Source: Prosopocoilus inquinatus
Taxonomy: Eukaryota > Arthropoda > Insecta > Coleoptera > Lucanidae
DNA: 64,000 nt
Direction of reading: 5' to 3'
Assembly (NCBI GenBank): GCA_036172665.1
Contig: CM069873.1
Location: forward strand, 47,090,001-47,154,000
The position numbers were made by a program, and so were the translations under genes. Shown here one piece after another: positions 1-11,435 of the stretch; positions within the stretch are counted from its first letter, which is position 1, and each line of letters starts with the position of its first letter. A model generated the notes under the pieces. It searched no databases, was not told where the DNA came from, and was given only the letters and a program-made list of their open reading frames with translations.

Positions 1-402
1 ATTGCGTTTGCATCCAGAGTCTTGCAAAAATCTGAATTAAACTATTCGCAAATTGATAAAGAATCATTAGCAATTGTGTTTGGGGTGTAAAAATTTTATC
101 AGTACATTTTCGGAAGGAAATTTACCTTGATGACTGATCACAAGCCTCTTATTTCAATATTTGGACCAAAGCACGGAATTCCTATTATGGCAACTAGTCG
201 TTTACAACGTTGGGCACATTTTTTGTCATCTTTTGATTTTGATATAAAATATGTTAAATCTAAAGAAAACAATGCCGATTGTATATCGAGATTGCCATTA
301 TTGAAAACAGAGAGTTGCAAAGCTGTATCTTGGAATTTGGAATTTAATGTTATTGATTCCAATAATAATGAATTCCCGTTAAATTCGGCTATAGAGCATT
401 AA
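1..402 (+). pseudogene. Ty3/gypsy RNase H fragment
   Basis: The reading frame starting at base 1 gives the end of a gypsy-type reverse transcriptase plus RNase H. Visible landmarks are a TDHKPL motif (about 133-150), an SRLQRWA block and the NADCISRLP motif that closes gypsy RNase H domains. It would have degraded the RNA strand during reverse transcription in the cytoplasmic particle. A TAA stop at 88-90 interrupts the frame, and the frame ends at 400-402 without an integrase after it, so this is a dead fragment. The rest of the element lies left of the window or is lost. It is not contiguous with the other gypsy elements further right. Confidence 0.85.
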
Positions 403-1690
403 CAAAATACAAGGTATTTGAAGTTTCATGTCAAAGTAATTTGTCAAATCAGTTTTACTATTAGTTTATTTACATTTATATTCATTTTAACAAGCCGTTA
501 CAATTAATTACAGTTTGTCTGCTATAAAATTGCTTGCGAACGATAAGGTACAAACCATGAATCTATTATAATTATTAAATTTAGAACCAGGGATTTGTTC
601 CGAAGAGATAACCTTATCGTTTATTTCAAGCACTTGCCAATATTAGGCGTGTTCTTTTTACCGCAAAACTTAGAGTAACTCAGCGGCACTCAGTAATCTT
701 GGAAATTTGTATGTTTTTTTCACACTCTCGTTGGTGAGATTTTGTGAGCTGCCTCCGAATAAATCAAATAGGAATTTTTTAGAATCTTTAAGTCAGCAAA
801 ACTCACCTCACTTCTGATATTTACTGATCTGAGTCGAAAATAAAACGAATACACCTATTACCAAATTTTAAACTAGGACGCTGTTGCCGGTTGTATTTTT
901 CACAAGGCAACGCCGCCAGTGGTCTTTTAATTTGTGAACAAATTATATTTGCAATTAAATTTCATATTCGTTTCAAAAAATATAATATGACACTTTTGCG
1001 GGAATCATTATCCCACGTTCGCGCATATGAAGGGCTCCCTCCGACGTCGGTGTTGCTTCAAAACTATGCTCACGCGGAAGAAGTGTGTTCCCGCACTCAG
1101 TTCGTAAATAACTATTACATATACTGTCGTCTGGTAAAGTGAAATAAACAACAAGAAGTAAATTAATTTACTAAACAGCACAAGTGACAATTTCAGTCAA
1201 AATCCAATTCAGTGTAAGAAGTTTCTAAGCAGTAAAATATACCTACATCACATAATTACATGTTTCGACATCAAATTCTGCCTGATTTATCAAATTTGTG
1301 TAAATACGCATGTTACGGCCGGATTTTATTGTCTGCTACCGTACCTTCATTTATAATAAAATAATAAAAGGTGTCCCAAAACTCGCGCTCCAAAAAGTAA
1401 GGAGACGTGCCTACAGCAATACAGACTGCAAATTTGGAAAAAAAATTATCTATATTAAACTGTATTTGAATAAGGACGAAAAAGCGACAGCCAATGCTTT
1501 CGCTTAGGTAAAACGTAGGAACTTTAAATGAGATGGTAGATCATTGTTAACTTTTAAAAATGTTTTGGTCTACTGTAATGTCAATGTGACAGTAGTACTT
1601 GAAAAGTCAAATGTATTAGCGTATGTAACTAATGTTGAGGAACAACAAATCGGTTGCAAAAAGGCATTAAAAATTAAAAAGAACAGAAAG
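403..1690. other. AT-rich spacer, no gene recognised
   Basis: Short open frames near 891-1142 and 1310-1507 have no recognisable domain and no supporting context. I see no clear repeat ends, tRNA or promoter here. Confidence 0.5.
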
Positions 1691-2165
1691 TTACATTAAT
1701 TGCTCAAAATCTCCACCATTCATTTCTAATTACAATCGTGCTTTTCTAAAACTGCTCGATTTAGAGTCTGTGATCATTTGAGGAGTAACCGTCGCAAAAG
1801 CATCTTGAATTCGATTCCTGAGCTGCTGCTCGGTCGCAGGAAAAAGAAAGGGTACTGACGAATAAAGATCGTCTTTTATAACCCGTTGAACTGAAACTTC
1901 TTTCTTATGCCATTTTCTTCAAACGCATTCAGTACGTCTTCTTCATTTTCGAAAGTTTAAATTCTTCTAGGAGAACCACTAATTTCTTTACGAGTCGGAG
2001 TAAGTTGACCCGTTTCTTGCGTTCTTATGACAGTCCTAAGCATCACTTTACGATCTAAGGGGCGATCGGGAAAGCGCAGGGAATAAAACTTGGGCTGACG
2101 TTGCGGTAGCACTCTTCGTAAATCATTATCACATAAATTCTTATAAATAATTCGACATAATCAGC
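1691..2165 (-). pseudogene. Internally deleted mariner-type transposase
   Basis: On the minus strand the N-terminal region (about 2150-1960) reads as the helix-turn-helix part of a mariner transposase, with an RFPDRPLDR block followed by RTQETGQLTPTR. The C-terminal end (about 1840-1691) reads as LRNRIQDAFATVTPQM and then a damaged version of the family's closing EMNGGDFEQL motif. Stops lie between and within these parts, and the whole catalytic core is missing. The same N- and C-terminal signatures occur in the intact transposase at 53713-54768, so this is probably a deleted relative of that DD41D-like family. No terminal inverted repeats were found around it. Confidence 0.75.
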
Positions 2166-2609
2166 AGCGGAAAACATGAAGTAAATCTTAAACTTTTCAA
2201 GTGACAAGTGCAAAAGTTGGCAGCAATGTCACAACGAAGTGGACCAGTTTGTTCACATTTGTTTAATATCAAGAATGCATTTCTAAGTATCCTAGCAATT
2301 TAAGGAAAACCTACGTAATACCTATGGCCATCTTCTGTTACGCTGCAAGAATATTTAATACCGTAGGATTGCTCGATCCCTATACCGCAATGTAAGCCCG
2401 CCCCGACCGCTGTCATGACATCAATATCGGTCCATGTTCAAATATAGCGCTTTAACTTTAAACCTAAAAATGCCGGGTCGGATCAAAGCAAAAGGAGAAA
2501 ATGTTCTTTATGATAACTTTCCAAAAGGATATTACATAGTTTCTGCAACTGTAATTGAAAATTGACACTCTTGAAATTGAGGTTTTTTCTTATTATTATT
2601 GTACCTACG
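2166..2609. other. Spacer, no gene recognised
   Basis: No supported reading frame. It may include the decayed 3' LTR of the BEL element to the right, but I could not define LTR ends. Confidence 0.4.
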
Positions 2610-2639
2610 GCACACATCTTTGTAACGTATCCCCCCTGT

Positions 2640-3522
2640 TGAAAAGAGACTTTCCAATATTACAATGAAATAGGTAAGTATACAACACATAAAAAACGGT
2701 ATTAATCATTGTCGTTTGTAGGCACTGGTAAAACGCATAGTTTGTTAATCGCCCTTTATATTATGCCATGTTGAGTTTTCAGTACAGCAACCCTTGGAAC
2801 TCCATCCTTACCGTAATGGAGGTCAAGTACGCGTCCAATCAACCAAAGTTGAGGAGGTAAATGATCTTCGCATATGAGCACTAAATTGTTAACATCAAGC
2901 GTTGATCTTGAGAATTTCCATTTTGGTTTCTGTTGTAGCTCACTAAGATATTCTCGACTCCATCGATTCCAGAAGTTTTAATGGAGACGTTGAAGAAATT
3001 GAAGCTAATGTCTGGTAGTGCATTCAAAGGTTCGCCTACTAAAAAATGCGCAGGAGTCAATGGATTGAGATCATTTGGATCAGAGCTTAGATGTTTTAAT
3101 GGGCGAGAGTTTAGACTTGCTTTTATCTGGGTAAGTATAGCTAACATTTCTTAGGTTAAAAGTGCATTTCCAAGAATTCTTTTCAGACTTTATTTTACAC
3201 TTTTAATTCCGGCTTCCCAGAGACCACCCATGTGTGGTACACGTGCTGGAATAAATTTCCAGTCGATTTCTTCATTTGTTAAAATGTTAATAATATCTGT
3301 ATTAACTTTCGACAAGAAATTCTTTACACTTTGTAATTCGTTTCGAGCGCCAACAAAATTGGTACCATTGTCAGAATAAATAATTTTTGGCTTCCCACGA
3401 CACGCTGAAAAACGTCGACGTGCTGCAATGAAAGTTTCTGTTCGTAAATCGGATACAACTTCAAGATGTATTGCTCTAGTTGTAAAACAAACAAATAGAC
3501 ACATACAGGGAGATTCAAGCAA
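2640..3522 (-). pseudogene. BEL/Pao integrase core and C-terminus
   Basis: Frames at 3522-3190 and 3147-2881 encode the integrase core: CLFVCFTTRAIHLE, then IIYSDNGTNFVGA with a catalytic Asp, then PHMGGLWEAGIKSVK with the catalytic Glu. LNSRPL, then [15 protein letters not shown], follow, and further left KDGVPRVAVLKTQHG of the C-terminal part. The protein would insert the cDNA copy into chromosomal DNA. A frameshift near 3150-3190 and further breaks near 2950 separate the pieces. The upstream part of the core continues at 5319-5400, on the far side of a 1.8-kb palindromic insert. Confidence 0.85.
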
Positions 3523-5319
3523 CTGATTTATTAAAAGTTTACGGATTAGCTCTTTGAATTTCTATTTCATATTATGCGGTTATAAGTTAGAGATAATGAT
3601 CTATTAAAATATAACAGTTCCTACTTTCGGAAACTTCCACTTGTACCGAAGTTGCTGTCAACTTTCTTATTTTAAATGAAATACCTCATTTTTTATTACA
3701 TTTTCGAAATGCTCATGAAATTCTAAAAATATTTTGTGTAACATATGATACAATTAGCTGTTTTAGAGGTATTTCCATTTTTTAAAAAAAGTTCAACGTT
3801 GCAGTATCTTGTTTATGATGCTGCCATTTCTGTGTAACAAAAGCTACAATTTCAATTTTTGACCTGTAGTAGGCTATAATCATAGGCTTTCAAGTGGTAC
3901 CTAATTTTACACTAAATTATTTACGGGCTGGTTGAAAAATAACTTCTATTCAAACTGATTTCAACTGTCGAAAAGTCATGTTTTTTAAATAGAACATCCA
4001 GTATATTTTTATACCATAAGAATCACAATTAAATGTTCTTTCGAGCTGTATTAGCATTCCCTATACCCATCTCTTACCTTTCTCTTCTGATTCATGATTT
4101 CCTCTTTGACATATCAATTTTTTCACTTTTTAGTGTTTTTCCAAAATAGTGTACTATGAAAATTTTACAAAATGAGATTTTTTAAATTAATTTCTGACTG
4201 TAATTTCAATTTCATTTTAAAAACCGAAAAATAATATTTAAATACATATCTATCATCTGATTTTTTTATTTACATATGCTGTATGTATTAGAACTCTTGG
4301 TATGACTTTACACACATTTACAAAGAGAAATTTACACTTACAAAACAAAATTTTATGAAAATTAAGAAATAAATGAAAAATATTGAAAATAATACACAAA
4401 TTGTTGGTTATAATATTGGCTCTAAGTGGTTCTCTGCTATTATTTATTAGTAATAACTTTCTATTGTGGCTCAGTAATAACATATTTTCCTCGATATAAC
4501 AATTTTCTTTTTATTAACTTCTTGAATTGTCGGTTTTTTTATCGTCAAAAACGTTTAATATGTCTGTGTTTGAACATTTATTTTTTGGTTCTTCCTAGCG
4601 ATTAAATTGTGTTTTTTTAATTCCTACGAGACGGATGATTTCAAAAATTATAATTTCTCTAGTTCTCATAGCCCACTATTTAAAAACAACACGGAAAAAT
4701 GGAAAAAAAATCGATATTAAAAAGAAATTATCGATAACAAGTGAACTATAAGAGATAGGTATAGGGAATGCTAATACAGGACAAAAGAACATTTAATCCT
4801 GAGTCACATGGTATAAAAATATACTAAGCGTTCCATTTAAAAAACATGACTTTCCGACAGTCGAAATTAGTTCGAATAGAAGTTACTTTTTAACCAGCCT
4901 GTAAGTAATCAAGTGCACAACTGGACATGATCTGAAAGAATGTTACTGTAGCCTACTACAGGCCAAAAATGGGCATCATGGTTCTTGTTACACAAAGATG
5001 GCAGTATCATAACTAAGGTTGTGCAAGTCTGAGTTATTTTTAAAAAATGAAAATATCTCGGAAACGTTTAATTTTCGTTGTGTCACATGTTGCACAAAAT
5101 ATTTTTAGAATTTTATGGAAATTTTTTTTAAAAAATAGGGTGTTCCATTTAAAATAAGAAAGTTGACAGCAACTTCCGGTATAAGCGGAAGTGTCCGAAA
5201 ATTGAAAATATTATATTTTGATAGATCATCATCGTTAACTTATAACTGCAAGATATGAAATAGAAATTCAAAGGAGAAGTCCGTAAACTTTTAATGAAAG
5301 GGTTGCCTGAATCTCCCTA
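3506..5319. mobile_element. 1.8-kb palindromic DNA transposon, copy 1
   Basis: Both ends carry inverted CAGGGAGATTCARGCAAC (the right end has one change) and the two arms are inverted copies of each other for about 600 bp. Removing it with one TA rejoins the BEL integrase in frame (K-A-Y at the left side, M-C-L-F-V at the right), so it inserted at a TA dinucleotide that was duplicated. The centre is AT-rich and encodes nothing recognisable. It is therefore a non-autonomous, Tc1/mariner-like element by target site, with very long inverted repeats. Related copies lie at 16511-18314 and from 57015 to the window end. Confidence 0.85.
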
Positions 5320-5561
5320 TATAGGCCTTGGTGATTTTGCATCCTCTTCCTTCCCTATCCTTTAAATGGAAAGGTCCGGCGTAATCCACTCCAGAAATTT
5401 GAAACGGATAATTTATCGTCTTTAGGTAAATTTCCCATTACTGGTTGTACATTTGTGCCACTAAATCTACTGCATCTTACGCAGTTACGAACAGTTCTTC
5501 TACCTAAGTTTCTTCCATTTAGGGGCCAATATAAATGGCGTATATTTGATAACAGTAACTG
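5320..5561 (-). pseudogene. BEL/Pao integrase zinc-binding segment
   Basis: The minus strand reads LLLSNIRHLYWPLNGRNLG, then RNCVRCSRF with the two cysteines of the HHCC zinc domain, and then the start of the core, ISGVDYAGPFH. The two histidines lie on the other side of the insert at 5562-6131 (AHRASLHSGLQ, near 6135-6180). Together these are the N-terminal integrase zinc finger that helps multimerise integrase. A frame change separates the zinc and core parts near 5400. Confidence 0.85.
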
Positions 5562-6131
5562 GAGTGCGTTCAAAAATGGAGAGTGTAGGGTAGAGCGTTA
5601 CCTCGAGGGTAATGACGGCTGATACGCCCAGAGCGTTGTGAGTGCGTGGTAAAATTCTGAACGATTAGAAACGTCCTCCGAGTGGTGCAATTTCTTATTA
5701 TTACTTTTGTTACTATTACTACATGAATCTGAGTATTACAGATACTGACATCGTTTAATATTTAAATCTTATTGATATCAACCCTTGTTCCATATTTAAT
5801 TTTGTTGGTTCCAAAAACAAATCATATCAAAATCCTTTAAAAAAATTAATTACATTCAGTAGGGAGAATAAATATATTTTATTATATAAGATATTCAATT
5901 TGTCTCGCCTCACATCTATAATGTACCTGTGATTTTACATATTGCGCATATCGGGCGAAATTCACCTCGCTCATGATCGAGGAGTTGGGAGCGCACACCG
6001 AGCGGAACGCCCTTTTGATTTTAGAACGCTTCAAGGGTGAGGTGCGACTAGTTTGAAATTGAATTTATGAACGGTTTGAACGCACCCCGGTATAACTCAC
6101 CCGTTGGGGCGTCATTTATGAAAACGCACTC
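5562..6131. mobile_element. 570-bp insert with GAGTGCGTT ends
   Basis: It sits exactly between SGLQ and LLLS of the BEL integrase zinc domain. Its ends are the inverted repeat GAGTGCGTT, and CTG is present on both sides (5559-5561 and 6132-6134), as for a 3-bp target duplication. The interior has no recognisable gene, so it is a MITE or other non-autonomous DNA transposon of uncertain superfamily. Confidence 0.6.
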
Positions 6132-7130
6132 CTGAAGGCCGCTATGCAATGAAGCTCTGTGAGCGTCTTTAAAAATTAACTTTGTCAAGCAATTCCGATA
6201 GTTCCAGTCTACCTCCAACACACAGAAAACCTTCGTCATTTAGATAGGGGCTATAACTTAGAAAACTGTGTTTTCTCGGTAAAGTACGTTTAATACTCAA
6301 TGGGGTCTATTCTGTAACATTGATATGGACTTGATATTGCTATGTTTCAAGTGACCTTGCAAAATTGGTGTTCTGTAAATAGTTTCCTAACAACTTGCAA
6401 TCCGTTTGAAGTGTGATATCGAGTTAATATGCATCTCTCTTCAATTTGCGGATGGCAATCGACGTGAATTATTATGAAATTGTAACAACTTCTCTTCAAT
6501 TATTGAAGACCATATCAATTGATATGCATATCAATGTTACAGAATAGCCCTGAGTAACTCATTACATCTTCAAAATCATCTTTTTGTGCTCTTTTAACTA
6601 GTAATTGCAGAGCTTCCTTTAATTTGAACACACTTAATGGTCTACGTCGTCTGTCTGTTATTGAGTGCTTCATATTGTAAATGAACCTTAAGATGTAAGC
6701 TGTTACTCTTTTAACTTTAAGGAGTTTGGAATATTTTTCTGTCAAGCTTGAAAATAAATCTATTGAGTTATTTTAAAATTTAAAATTTATGAAAGTGTAA
6801 TTTGTATCGTGTAGCCATGATGGTCCTTTCCACCATTGTTCAGACTGAATCTAATGCGTTACTGATAATCCACGAAACAAAATATCTGCTGGATTTGCCT
6901 TTGTATTGACACAGCGCCAATCACTTTTAGGTGACAGTGATTGAATAAGAACAACTCTATGTGAAATGAATGGCTGCAGAATTTCAAGTTGTGCATGAAT
7001 CCAGTGCAACGCTCCTTGAGAATCATACCAATAAAATTGTTTGCAATTAATTGTAAAAGAATCGTGTACTTTTCTCATTAATTTTGCTAAAAGCAACGCT
7101 CCGCAAAGTTCTAGTCGTAGCACTACAGTC
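6132..7130 (-). pseudogene. BEL/Pao RNase H and linker to integrase
   Basis: On the minus strand 7123-6851 gives LRLELCGALLLAKL and then YWYDSQGALHWI, the BEL RNase H signature with its conserved Asp. 6745-6515 gives the linker VKRVTAYILRFIYN and LKEALQLLVKRAQKDDF. 6280-6135 continues with a frame-broken VGGRL-type block and AHRASLHSGLQ. A palindromic MITE splits the linker at about 6302-6550. Several stops show that it is dead. Confidence 0.8.
6302..6550. mobile_element. MITE with CTATTCTGTAACATTGATATG ends (shortened here)
   Basis: The inverted terminal repeat begins GGGTCTATTCTGTAACA on the left and is matched by an inverted copy ending at 6550. It interrupts the BEL linker. It has no coding capacity, and the exact target duplication is unclear because the inverted repeat appears to extend into TACTCA/TGAGTA on both sides. 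Confidence 0.55.
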
Positions 7131-8160
7131 GTTGAGTGGCACTACTGGAGATTTTGCGCATACCAGATGCATTACAACCTTTCTGTTACTTTTAATTGTT
7201 CTTAAATAAATGCAGGCTCCAAATGCCTCGTTTGATGCATATGAGAATCCAAGTAATTCAGTTGTCATGACATTAATACAAGTGACGTATCTAGGAATTC
7301 TTATATTTTGCAAATGTAAAAGTTGGCGATTGAAATTCAAAAATTCTAGTTTCAATTCTTTGGGTAGTCGTTGATCCCAAGGTGCCTTAGAAGGCCATAT
7401 TTTTTGAAGCAACATTTTTGCTAGTAGTATAAATTCATCGGTGGTATTAATGATTCTTGAACTGTTAGATGTCCATTTATGTAATGGAAACTTCGCTGAT
7501 GTTAAAATTTCCTGTACTTGACGACATAGCTCTATCACTTCTTCTTCATTGTGTCCTCCCGTTAGCATATCGTTAACGTAAAAATCGTGCTTGATAGTTT
7601 TTGCTGCAAGTGGATAACAATATTCATAATCAATACCCAATTGATATAACGAACGTATTGCTAGATAAGGAGCTGACGTTGTACCGTACGTTATTGTGTT
7701 CAACTCGTGCACTGCAATTGGATCTGAAGGATTCTTCCTTCATTTAATTCTCTGGAAACGTTTATCTGGATGAACCAATACTTGCCTATACATTTGTCTT
7801 ATAACTGCTGATATTATATAGGCATGTTTTAGAAATCTTAATATAATCGGCATTAAATCGTCTTGAATGGTTGACCTATTAAATTGAGATTGATTTAATG
7901 AAACTCCAATTTGATGCTGCGGAACCATCAAGAACAACACGCAATTTTGTTGTTAAATTATTTTCCTTCAGTACTCCATGGTGTGGTAAAAAATACTGAG
8001 GCGATTCTGCGGTTTCAATTTTTGTCATGTGTCCTAACATTTCATATTTGTCCATGAAATCGCAATACAACTGATAAAAGTGTGAATTTGTACTAAATCT
8101 TCTCTCGATACTGCAAAGGCGTCTTTGTGCTATTTAAAATGTATCTCCTAAATTTGAAAT
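7047..8160 (-). pseudogene. BEL/Pao reverse transcriptase
   Basis: Frames at 8070-7879, 7940-7740 and 7712-7047 cover the RT domain: GHMTKIE, then PHHGVLKENNLTTKLRVVLD (fingers), FKHAYIISAVIRQMYRQVLV, then MHELNTITYGTTSAPYLAIR, and the active-site block HDFYVNDMLTGG. In functional BEL elements the active site is usually YVDD, so the first catalytic Asp has become Asn here (D to N). Two frame changes (near 7900 and 7725) break the chain. The protein would have copied the element RNA to DNA. Confidence 0.85.
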
Positions 8161-8182
8161 AGATTCATTAACCGGTATTCGT

Positions 8183-8485
8183 AATTGAAATTAACCTCCA
8201 CCCACAATAATTTTTATATCCGTAGATTTTGGTATATTTTGGCAGCTAAGCTGCCATCTTCAGTACGCTACTAACTTAAAAGCACTAAGAAGATCTAAAA
8301 ACAACCTAATCATCCTAATAAAATCATAAAAATGTTAAAACTTTATGATTTTATTAAGATGATTGGGTTGTTTTTAGATCTTTTTAGTGGTTTTAAGTTA
8401 GTAGCGTACAGAAGATGGCAGCTTAGCTGCCGAAATACGTATCTATGAATATAAAAGATATTGTGGGCGGAGGTTAATTTCAATT
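8183..8485. mobile_element. 303-bp nearly perfect hairpin MITE
   Basis: The inverted ends read AATTGAAATTAACCTCC, and the two arms stay complementary for about 140 bp through GGCAGCTAAGCTGCCATCTT to an AT-rich centre. It lies between the protease and RT regions of the BEL element. No coding potential. BEL sequence resembling ACCGGTATTCG occurs on both sides, so the flanks may be a longer duplication. Confidence 0.8.
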
Positions 8486-8569
8486 ATCTCTTAAACCACA
8501 GTCTCCTTTACTATTTTAGTTTTAACCGGAATTCGTATTACAAACCTGCCATTGTTATCTCTTTTGTGA

Positions 8570-9090
8570 GTTTTTACGAAGTTTGAGTCACAGTAGTCAA
8601 CATTTTTAATTGGATAATCAAATTGAATTCTTCAGTTTGGTTGTATATTTCAGTGGTAATTGCCAGACCACAGTGTGGAATTGTATTATTGTTCCATAAC
8701 TGTCCCGTAACTATCCATCCTAGTTTAGTAGATTGAAGTACATACTGTTTTTTTCCTAAGATAACCCTTTTTGTATTTGATATGTTCCAGAATAAATCTG
8801 CACCAATTAAGATGTCAACAGGGCCTGCAACATTGAACTCTGGATCTGCCAAACAAATATCAGAAACACAAATTGAATTTATAATTAGGCCAGTTACACT
8901 GCACATGTAAGTATTGTCTTGAGAACTCAGGCTAATGTTGCAACCATATGTTACATTAGATAACTTTGTACCAATTCCTACTACCGAAATTTTATTTTCC
9001 TTTGACTTTATACATAATCGATTGTATAATTGAGTAGTAATAAAGTTATACTGAGAATCACAGTCCAGTAATGCTCAACATAAAATATAA
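8570..9090 (-). pseudogene. BEL/Pao A17-type aspartic protease
   Basis: The minus strand reads ALLDCDSQYNF (the protease active-site region, where LLDSGS is usual), SVVGIGTKLSN, then GPVDILIGADLFWN and STKLGWIVTGQL, typical of Pao-family proteases that cut the element polyprotein. A TGA stop precedes ALLD (near 9073) and the usual SG is CD, so catalysis is unlikely. Confidence 0.8.
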
Positions 9091-10659
9091 CTATCATCAC
9101 CTGCTTGATCTTGACTACAGCGGTTGAAAGCAAACTTGTATTATTATTTGCCTTTGAATACAGTGTTACGGTTTTTTTTGGTATTAATTCAACTGTAATA
9201 AAGAATTATGTTTCAAATTACATCTCTTACAGGATCCATGGCGACAAATGCTTGTATTATTTTCGGTGCGTAAGCAATTCTCACATAACTTCAATTGTTC
9301 TACACGCTTTGTTCTTTCAGGTATTTCAAGCTTCGGAAAATCTTAACAATTATAAATTGTGTGATTTTTTTTTGGAGAAAATTGCATTTGTGATATTTTC
9401 ACAAATCCTGCTTGCTTTGGTTTTATTTTTAGACTTGTATTCTTGTTATTTTCAATTGTTTCTAATAAATCGACCTTTTTATTTAAAAATGGTTTTAATT
9501 CCTGATATTTAGGTAAACTATATTGATTAATTTATGATTTCCAATTACCTAAGGTGCGATAGTCTAATTTCTTTGTAACTGTGTGAATAATTAACGTGTA
9601 CCAGTGTTCAACAGGTTCGCCCAAAATTTGTAAAGAACGCAAATTTTGATCAATTCTATCGATCAGCGTTCTAATTTGCGCTGCTGATTCTTTTGAAATA
9701 GCTGTCACTTCAAAAATTGCATTGAAATGGATGTGTACCAAAAGTCGTTTTTGTTAAACCATTCTAGTAAAGAAGTCCAAGCAATTTCATAATTTGCAGC
9801 AGAAAATTCTAATGAATGGATTAACTGCATTGCAGGATCCGACAATGACGTTCGTAGATAATGAAATTTCTGTACATTCCCTAATGACTCATTATTATGA
9901 ATCAGTGACTCAAAAGAATCTCTAAATTCAAGCCAAGATCCAAAATTACCATTAATGCTTGGTTTATACAGTCACTAAAACTAAACTAAAATTAAAGCTA
10001 TGCAAAAGTTTCCGTTTATACAAGCCAAAATTACGCGTGCTCGTTGCACACCTAGCTGTGAAAATTTCGTGGAGTGAATATTAACTGGAGAGAAAGTACA
10101 GTCAAATTTACGGTCATCCCGCCTTTTCAACTAAGAATTGAAATAAACGAATTCTTAATTTTTAGTGAAGTTGTATAAACCGCTTCGAATAGTACGGTCT
10201 TTTAATTTCTTAGTTGATAGTTATTAATGTTTAGTTATTAGTTTTAGTGACTGTATACACTTTATATTGGGTAGCTCAATAGTAGGAAATTTTACTGACT
10301 TTGGCAAATGATTAGTAGTATTGGAAGCTTGATAAGCTGCGCTTTCACCATTTGACACTGGTATTTGCAATTGAAATTGTGTTATATATAGTAAGCAGAT
10401 CAAATGCATCTGCTTCTGCATTATGTTCCTCAATCTTGTCGTCATAACTTCAAAATTTCTAATTTATTGCACTAAATTCATCTGCAAGGTCTATAGTCCC
10501 CAGAAGTCTTAATTTCACCTGATGAATATAATTTTGTCTGTCATCAATAGTATTTGTGACACTATTGACATACGTCGTAAATGTAGTTAGTTTGCGTTTT
10601 ACATCGCCACGTTTTCGTACCAACGTTTTAATTTCGCTCATTGAATTTATTTCTCGCAA
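9091..10659 (-). pseudogene. BEL/Pao gag
   Basis: The N-terminus (10659-10459) starts MREINSMSEIKTLVRKRGDV and is followed by PTIELPNIKC (about 10270). After an inserted MITE (9967-10255) the capsid-like region continues as KPSINGNFGSWLEFRDSFES and YLRTSLSDPAMQLIHSLEF (about 9960-9780). Near 9300-9190 the zinc-knuckle region reads CENCLRTENN, SICRHGSCKRC, then NLKHNSLL, the BEL pattern. This would be the structural particle protein. Frame breaks occur near 9730 and 9500. Confidence 0.8.
9967..10255. mobile_element. 289-bp TA-flanked MITE
   Basis: The inverted ends read TACAGTCACTAAAACTAA, with TA on both sides (9965-9966 and 10256-10257). Removing it rejoins the BEL gag reading frame. No coding potential; a Tc1/mariner-type MITE by its target site. 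Confidence 0.75.
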
Positions 10660-10787
10660 GATTTAGGAACAGAATAGAAAATAGTAAGTTCCTTACTTGA
10701 TTTTAATTGCAGAGCGAGTAAATTGTTGCTTGCTTCCCGTTGTGATGATATGATTTTCAAAGTAAGTGTCATACAAAAAGTAAGTAT
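10660..10787. other. BEL upstream flank
   Basis: Probably 5' leader of the BEL element. A primer-binding site or LTR could not be recognised. Confidence 0.3.
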
Positions 10788-10803
10788 TTAATAATAATAA
10801 TAA

Positions 10804-10844
<41 letters not shown>

Positions 10845-10846
10845 GT
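10788..10846 (-). repeat. (TAA)n microsatellite, LINE 3' tail
   Basis: Almost pure TAA repeat with one AAA interruption. It lies at the 3' side of the minus-strand LINE and is best read as its simple-repeat tail, as is common for CR1/Jockey-type LINEs lacking poly(A). Confidence 0.85.
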
Positions 10847-11435
10847 CAAACATTAGAGAAGAAAAAATACAGGCAAGAAAATAATTACTTAATAATTGCT
10901 AGTAAGATAACAAAGAAAAACGATAGAAAATTTGAAATTTAATACAAATGTAAAAAAAAAACTAAAAAAGAAGGGTAAATTATAATTAAGAACAAATAAT
11001 GGCCGCAAAGTCCTAGGACTTGTCTGCGGCGAGTGAAGTATGACCTAAAAAGTACAATAATAAAACTAAAGTAACTGATGAGCAGAAAAGAAAAATACAA
11101 ATATATATAGCAACTAGTAACAAATTTAAAAGTAAAGGTTAAAGGAGTAACTGAATACAATTCGGTACGGAAAATTAATACTGTGACAAGTTTGCTACAA
11201 TATTGGAAAGTACGCAAAGGGTTACATACGGCCTATTGCATAGAACAAAAACCAAAAGCAAGAGTTATGTCCCAATAACAGAGGGTGAGACCCGGTGAGT
11301 AGACACTAATCACTAATTTGACAGTAGCCAATCCTTTACTTGTCTCTTCACCTCTCCAAGAGTTTGCAGGTTACGCAATTCTTGCGGTAACGAGTTTAGA
11401 ACTTTTGGAATTGTGACGGCTAATGTACGGTCGCC

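Larger units (their letters stand above)
2610..10660 (-). mobile_element. BEL/Pao LTR retrotransposon, degenerate
   Basis: Reading right to left the order is gag (10659-9190), A17-type protease (9075-8570), reverse transcriptase (8160-7130), RNase H (7130-6850), RNase H/integrase linker (6745-6240), integrase zinc domain (6180-5350) and integrase core plus C-terminus (5400-2640). This gag-PR-RT-RH-INT order and the domain signatures are those of BEL/Pao. Every domain carries stops or frame breaks, and five unrelated inserts split it (3506-5319, 5562-6131, about 6302-6550, 8183-8485, 9967-10255). LTRs could not be defined: the left end is unclear, and the right end runs into the (TAA)n tail of the next LINE. 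Confidence 0.85.

Noticed and set aside
891..1142. 83-codon open frame
   Set aside because: No domain, no conserved context, normal chance length.
4253..4483. 76-codon frame inside palindromic element copy 1
   Set aside because: Not kept in copies 2 and 3; low-complexity AT-rich translation.
9105..9512. 135-codon plus-strand frame
   Set aside because: Shadow of the BEL gag zinc-knuckle region on the minus strand.
10788..10846. Stand-alone microsatellite of interest
   Set aside because: Explained as the simple-repeat tail of the LINE.
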